In this document: piece after piece, positions 4,874-6,156 of the stretch
Numbering within the stretch: the first letter of the stretch is position 1
Layout of the letters: the number at the start of each line of letters is the position of its first letter
Assembly: GCA_947372405.1 (NCBI GenBank)
Contig: CANBTO010000323.1
Coordinates: 1-6,156 of the forward strand
Origin: Verrucomicrobiaceae bacterium
GTDB taxonomy: Bacteria > Verrucomicrobiota > Verrucomicrobiae > Verrucomicrobiales > Akkermansiaceae
DNA: 6,156 nt
Direction of reading: 5' to 3'
The notes under the pieces: model-generated
Databases searched by the model: none
What the model saw: only the letters and a program-made list of their open reading frames with translations
Told to the model about the DNA's origin: nothing
Position numbers and translations under genes: made by a program

Positions 4874-6156
4874 GTGAGAACTCTATTCGCACTGATGCTG
4901 GCGTCCGCAGCCGTTCGCGCGGATTCATTGAAAACCGCCGATTTTGCGAAACTGGGCGATCCCGCCACCCGCGAAGCGGAAGTGGCCCGACTCACCGAAA
5001 ACGACCCGGCCTCATATACCCTTACCCAGGTCCGCTTTCTAACAGCAGCCCAACGGGACAACGCTCCGCCGCTCCACGTGCTGTGCGCGTCCCATCAATA
5101 CAAGTCCTCGTTGAGCTTGAGCTTGCATGAAGGCTACGAGATCGACAAACCCGAGGAACTCTTCGACACGGCCACCGGCACGGTTTCTTTCCGGAGCGAA
5201 CCCGATCTCGATCCCGTCCGCGACAGTGTCCTGATGGTATTCGATTCCAAAGGCAGGGAAGTCCGCCCGTTCGGAGGAGACAACTACACCAACGAGGGTT
5301 ATTATTTCGACTTCGATCATGACGGCATCCTCGACCGTGCGGACTCCACCAACTACTCGGTGAAAGAGGCGCCAAAGGACTCCGTCACCATGTTCGAACT
5401 GCAAAGCATCGAGCCGAATCCGCGCACTTTACTACAGGTCATCTACAACTGGCATCCACAATCCGCATCGGACTCGAACGACTGGAGATTCACCTGCTTC
5501 GACGACAACAAGGACGGCATCGCGGAGATCGCCTTCGGCCCTGCTTCCGCCACAAAGCCGGCGGATCAAATGAAATTCGTCTTCCGCTGGGACACCGAAC
5601 GGAAATGTTATTCCGCCGGAGAGATTCCCGAGCATGCCCACATCCGAGTGATGAAACCCGGGGAAACATTGGCATCCATCGCCAAGTCCGGCGCCCTCGG
5701 TTACCCGGTGATCAGGGATTCATCCAGCTCTGACGACGAAGAACCCACACCACAGGCTCCGTCCCGGCCGCCCTATGTGTTCCGCTCGCTCAAAGACCGA
5801 CCAGCCGCGGAACTTGCGGCTTTCTTCCAAGGCAAAAAGCGCCGTGACACCTTTGACGGCCCTGAAGATTCGGTCTCTAACAGCCTGCCCGAAAAGCTCT
5901 GGGATCTCCCCCCGAAACAGGCGGCCCTCGCCATCGCCGAGGCCAACCGCACGCCCACCCACCGCGAGCGCTGGAAACTCGCCATCGACGACCGCAGCGG
6001 CATCGCACCGCCCGCGTCCGGTTGGTTGATCCACGATTGGGGGTCCTCCGGTTGTTACAGCTTTAGCTCCCATCTGTTCGCCCTGCGTTTCGGTGTGCCC
6101 GATCCGGTCCTGAGGGTTTTCGAATACAACTCCATCGGCGCGGTGGGACGCAATCC
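4874..6156 (+). CDS. Exported protein of unknown function with two EF-hand-like Asp loops (3' end outside the window)
   Basis: The frame stays open from a GTG at 4874 to the right edge (427 complete codons). I do not recognise the family. The GTG start gives a compact signal peptide, MRTLFALMLASAAVRA (1-16), with V-R-A before a predicted cleavage ahead of D17, so the product should reach the periplasm or outside. There is no lipobox cysteine. Two loops fit the D-x-[DN]-x-D-G-x-x-[DE] calcium-loop pattern: residues 146-154 (DFDHDGILD) and 210-218 (DDNKDGIAE). The second is followed by IAFG, reminiscent of FG-GAP/VCBS repeats. Residues 259-271 (VMKPGETLASIAK) resemble the start of a LysM domain. 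They precede an acidic Ser/Asp/Glu linker (283-290) and a Pro-rich stretch (291-300). The C-terminal visible part (about 300-427) is less repetitive. The next start, ATG at 4895, would destroy the signal peptide. Calcium or glycan binding is inference only. Confidence 0.75.
   Translation, partial: MRTLFALMLASAAVRADSLKTADFAKLGDPATREAEVARLTENDPASYTLTQVRFLTAAQRDNAPPLHVLCASHQYKSSLSLSLHEGYEIDKPEELFDTATGTVSFRSEPDLDPVRDSVLMVFDSKGREVRPFGGDNYTNEGYYFDFDHDGILDRADSTNYSVKEAPKDSVTMFELQSIEPNPRTLLQVIYNWHPQSASDSNDWRFTCFDDNKDGIAEIAFGPASATKPADQMKFVFRWDTERKCYSAGEIPEHAHIRVMKPGETLASIAKSGALGYPVIRDSSSSDDEEPTPQAPSRPPYVFRSLKDRPAAELAAFFQGKKRRDTFDGPEDSVSNSLPEKLWDLPPKQAALAIAEANRTPTHRERWKLAIDDRSGIAPPASGWLIHDWGSSGCYSFSSHLFALRFGVPDPVLRVFEYNSIGAVGRN
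5309..5335 (+). other. EF-hand/dockerin-like Asp loop 1 in the exported protein
   Basis: Codons 146-154 encode D-F-D-H-D-G-I-L-D, with acidic residues at loop positions 1, 3, 5 and 9 and Gly at 6. This is the spacing of calcium-coordinating loops in EF-hand-like, dockerin and related extracellular repeats. Calcium binding itself is not shown by the sequence. Confidence 0.5.
5501..5527 (+). other. EF-hand/FG-GAP-like Asp loop 2 in the exported protein
   Basis: Codons 210-218 encode D-D-N-K-D-G-I-A-E, with the same 1-3-5-6-9 spacing (D, N, D, G, E) as loop 1, some 64 residues further on. IAFGP follows directly, as in FG-GAP or VCBS-type repeats, where a D-x-[ND]-x-DG loop precedes a hydrophobic strand. 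The assignment rests on this short motif only. Confidence 0.45.

Noticed and set aside
5111..5125. Tandem ttgagc hexamer
   Set aside because: It is a two-and-a-half-unit repeat coding alternating Leu-Ser in a probable beta-strand of the exported protein; too short to be notable.
5039..5404. 121-codon minus-strand open frame within the exported protein gene
   Set aside because: It is a shadow of the plus-strand frame, which has a signal peptide, structured motifs and remains open for more than 1280 bases.

Overview
The window is GC-rich, and its mix of genes looks like a chromosomal segment of a Gram-negative bacterium. A Verrucomicrobiota member is my best guess. The GYF-domain membrane protein with an 'NPYAAP' linker, the style of the secreted hypothetical protein and the RlmN variant all point that way, but this is inference without a database search. 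I see no tRNA, rRNA, CRISPR array, insertion sequence or phage gene.

Left half (minus strand, read right to left): an alpha/beta-hydrolase of the HSL/esterase type (2887 to 2030), a GYF_2-domain multi-pass membrane protein (1948 to 887), and the 5' end of dnaE, the replicative DNA polymerase III alpha subunit (814 to the window edge). The gaps between them are 81 and 72 bases with no convincing terminator, so co-transcription is possible but unproven.

Right half (plus strand): a lysophospholipid (PlsC-type) acyltransferase (3067-3678), the radical-SAM RNA methyltransferase RlmN (3732-4805), and the start of an unrecognised exported protein that runs off the right edge (4874 on). The hydrolase and the acyltransferase are divergently transcribed from a shared region of about 180 bases (2888-3066), which holds an AT-rich patch with a small dyad.

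How they work together: dnaE (replication) and rlmN (rRNA/tRNA modification) are housekeeping genes. The acyltransferase belongs to membrane phospholipid synthesis or remodelling. The other three have no assignable pathway. I did not find a clear new multi-gene system. The points most worth a second look are the hydrolase that keeps its nucleophile elbow but seems to lack the catalytic histidine, the exported protein with two calcium-loop-like motifs and a LysM-like fragment, and the fully preserved PHP metal site of DnaE.
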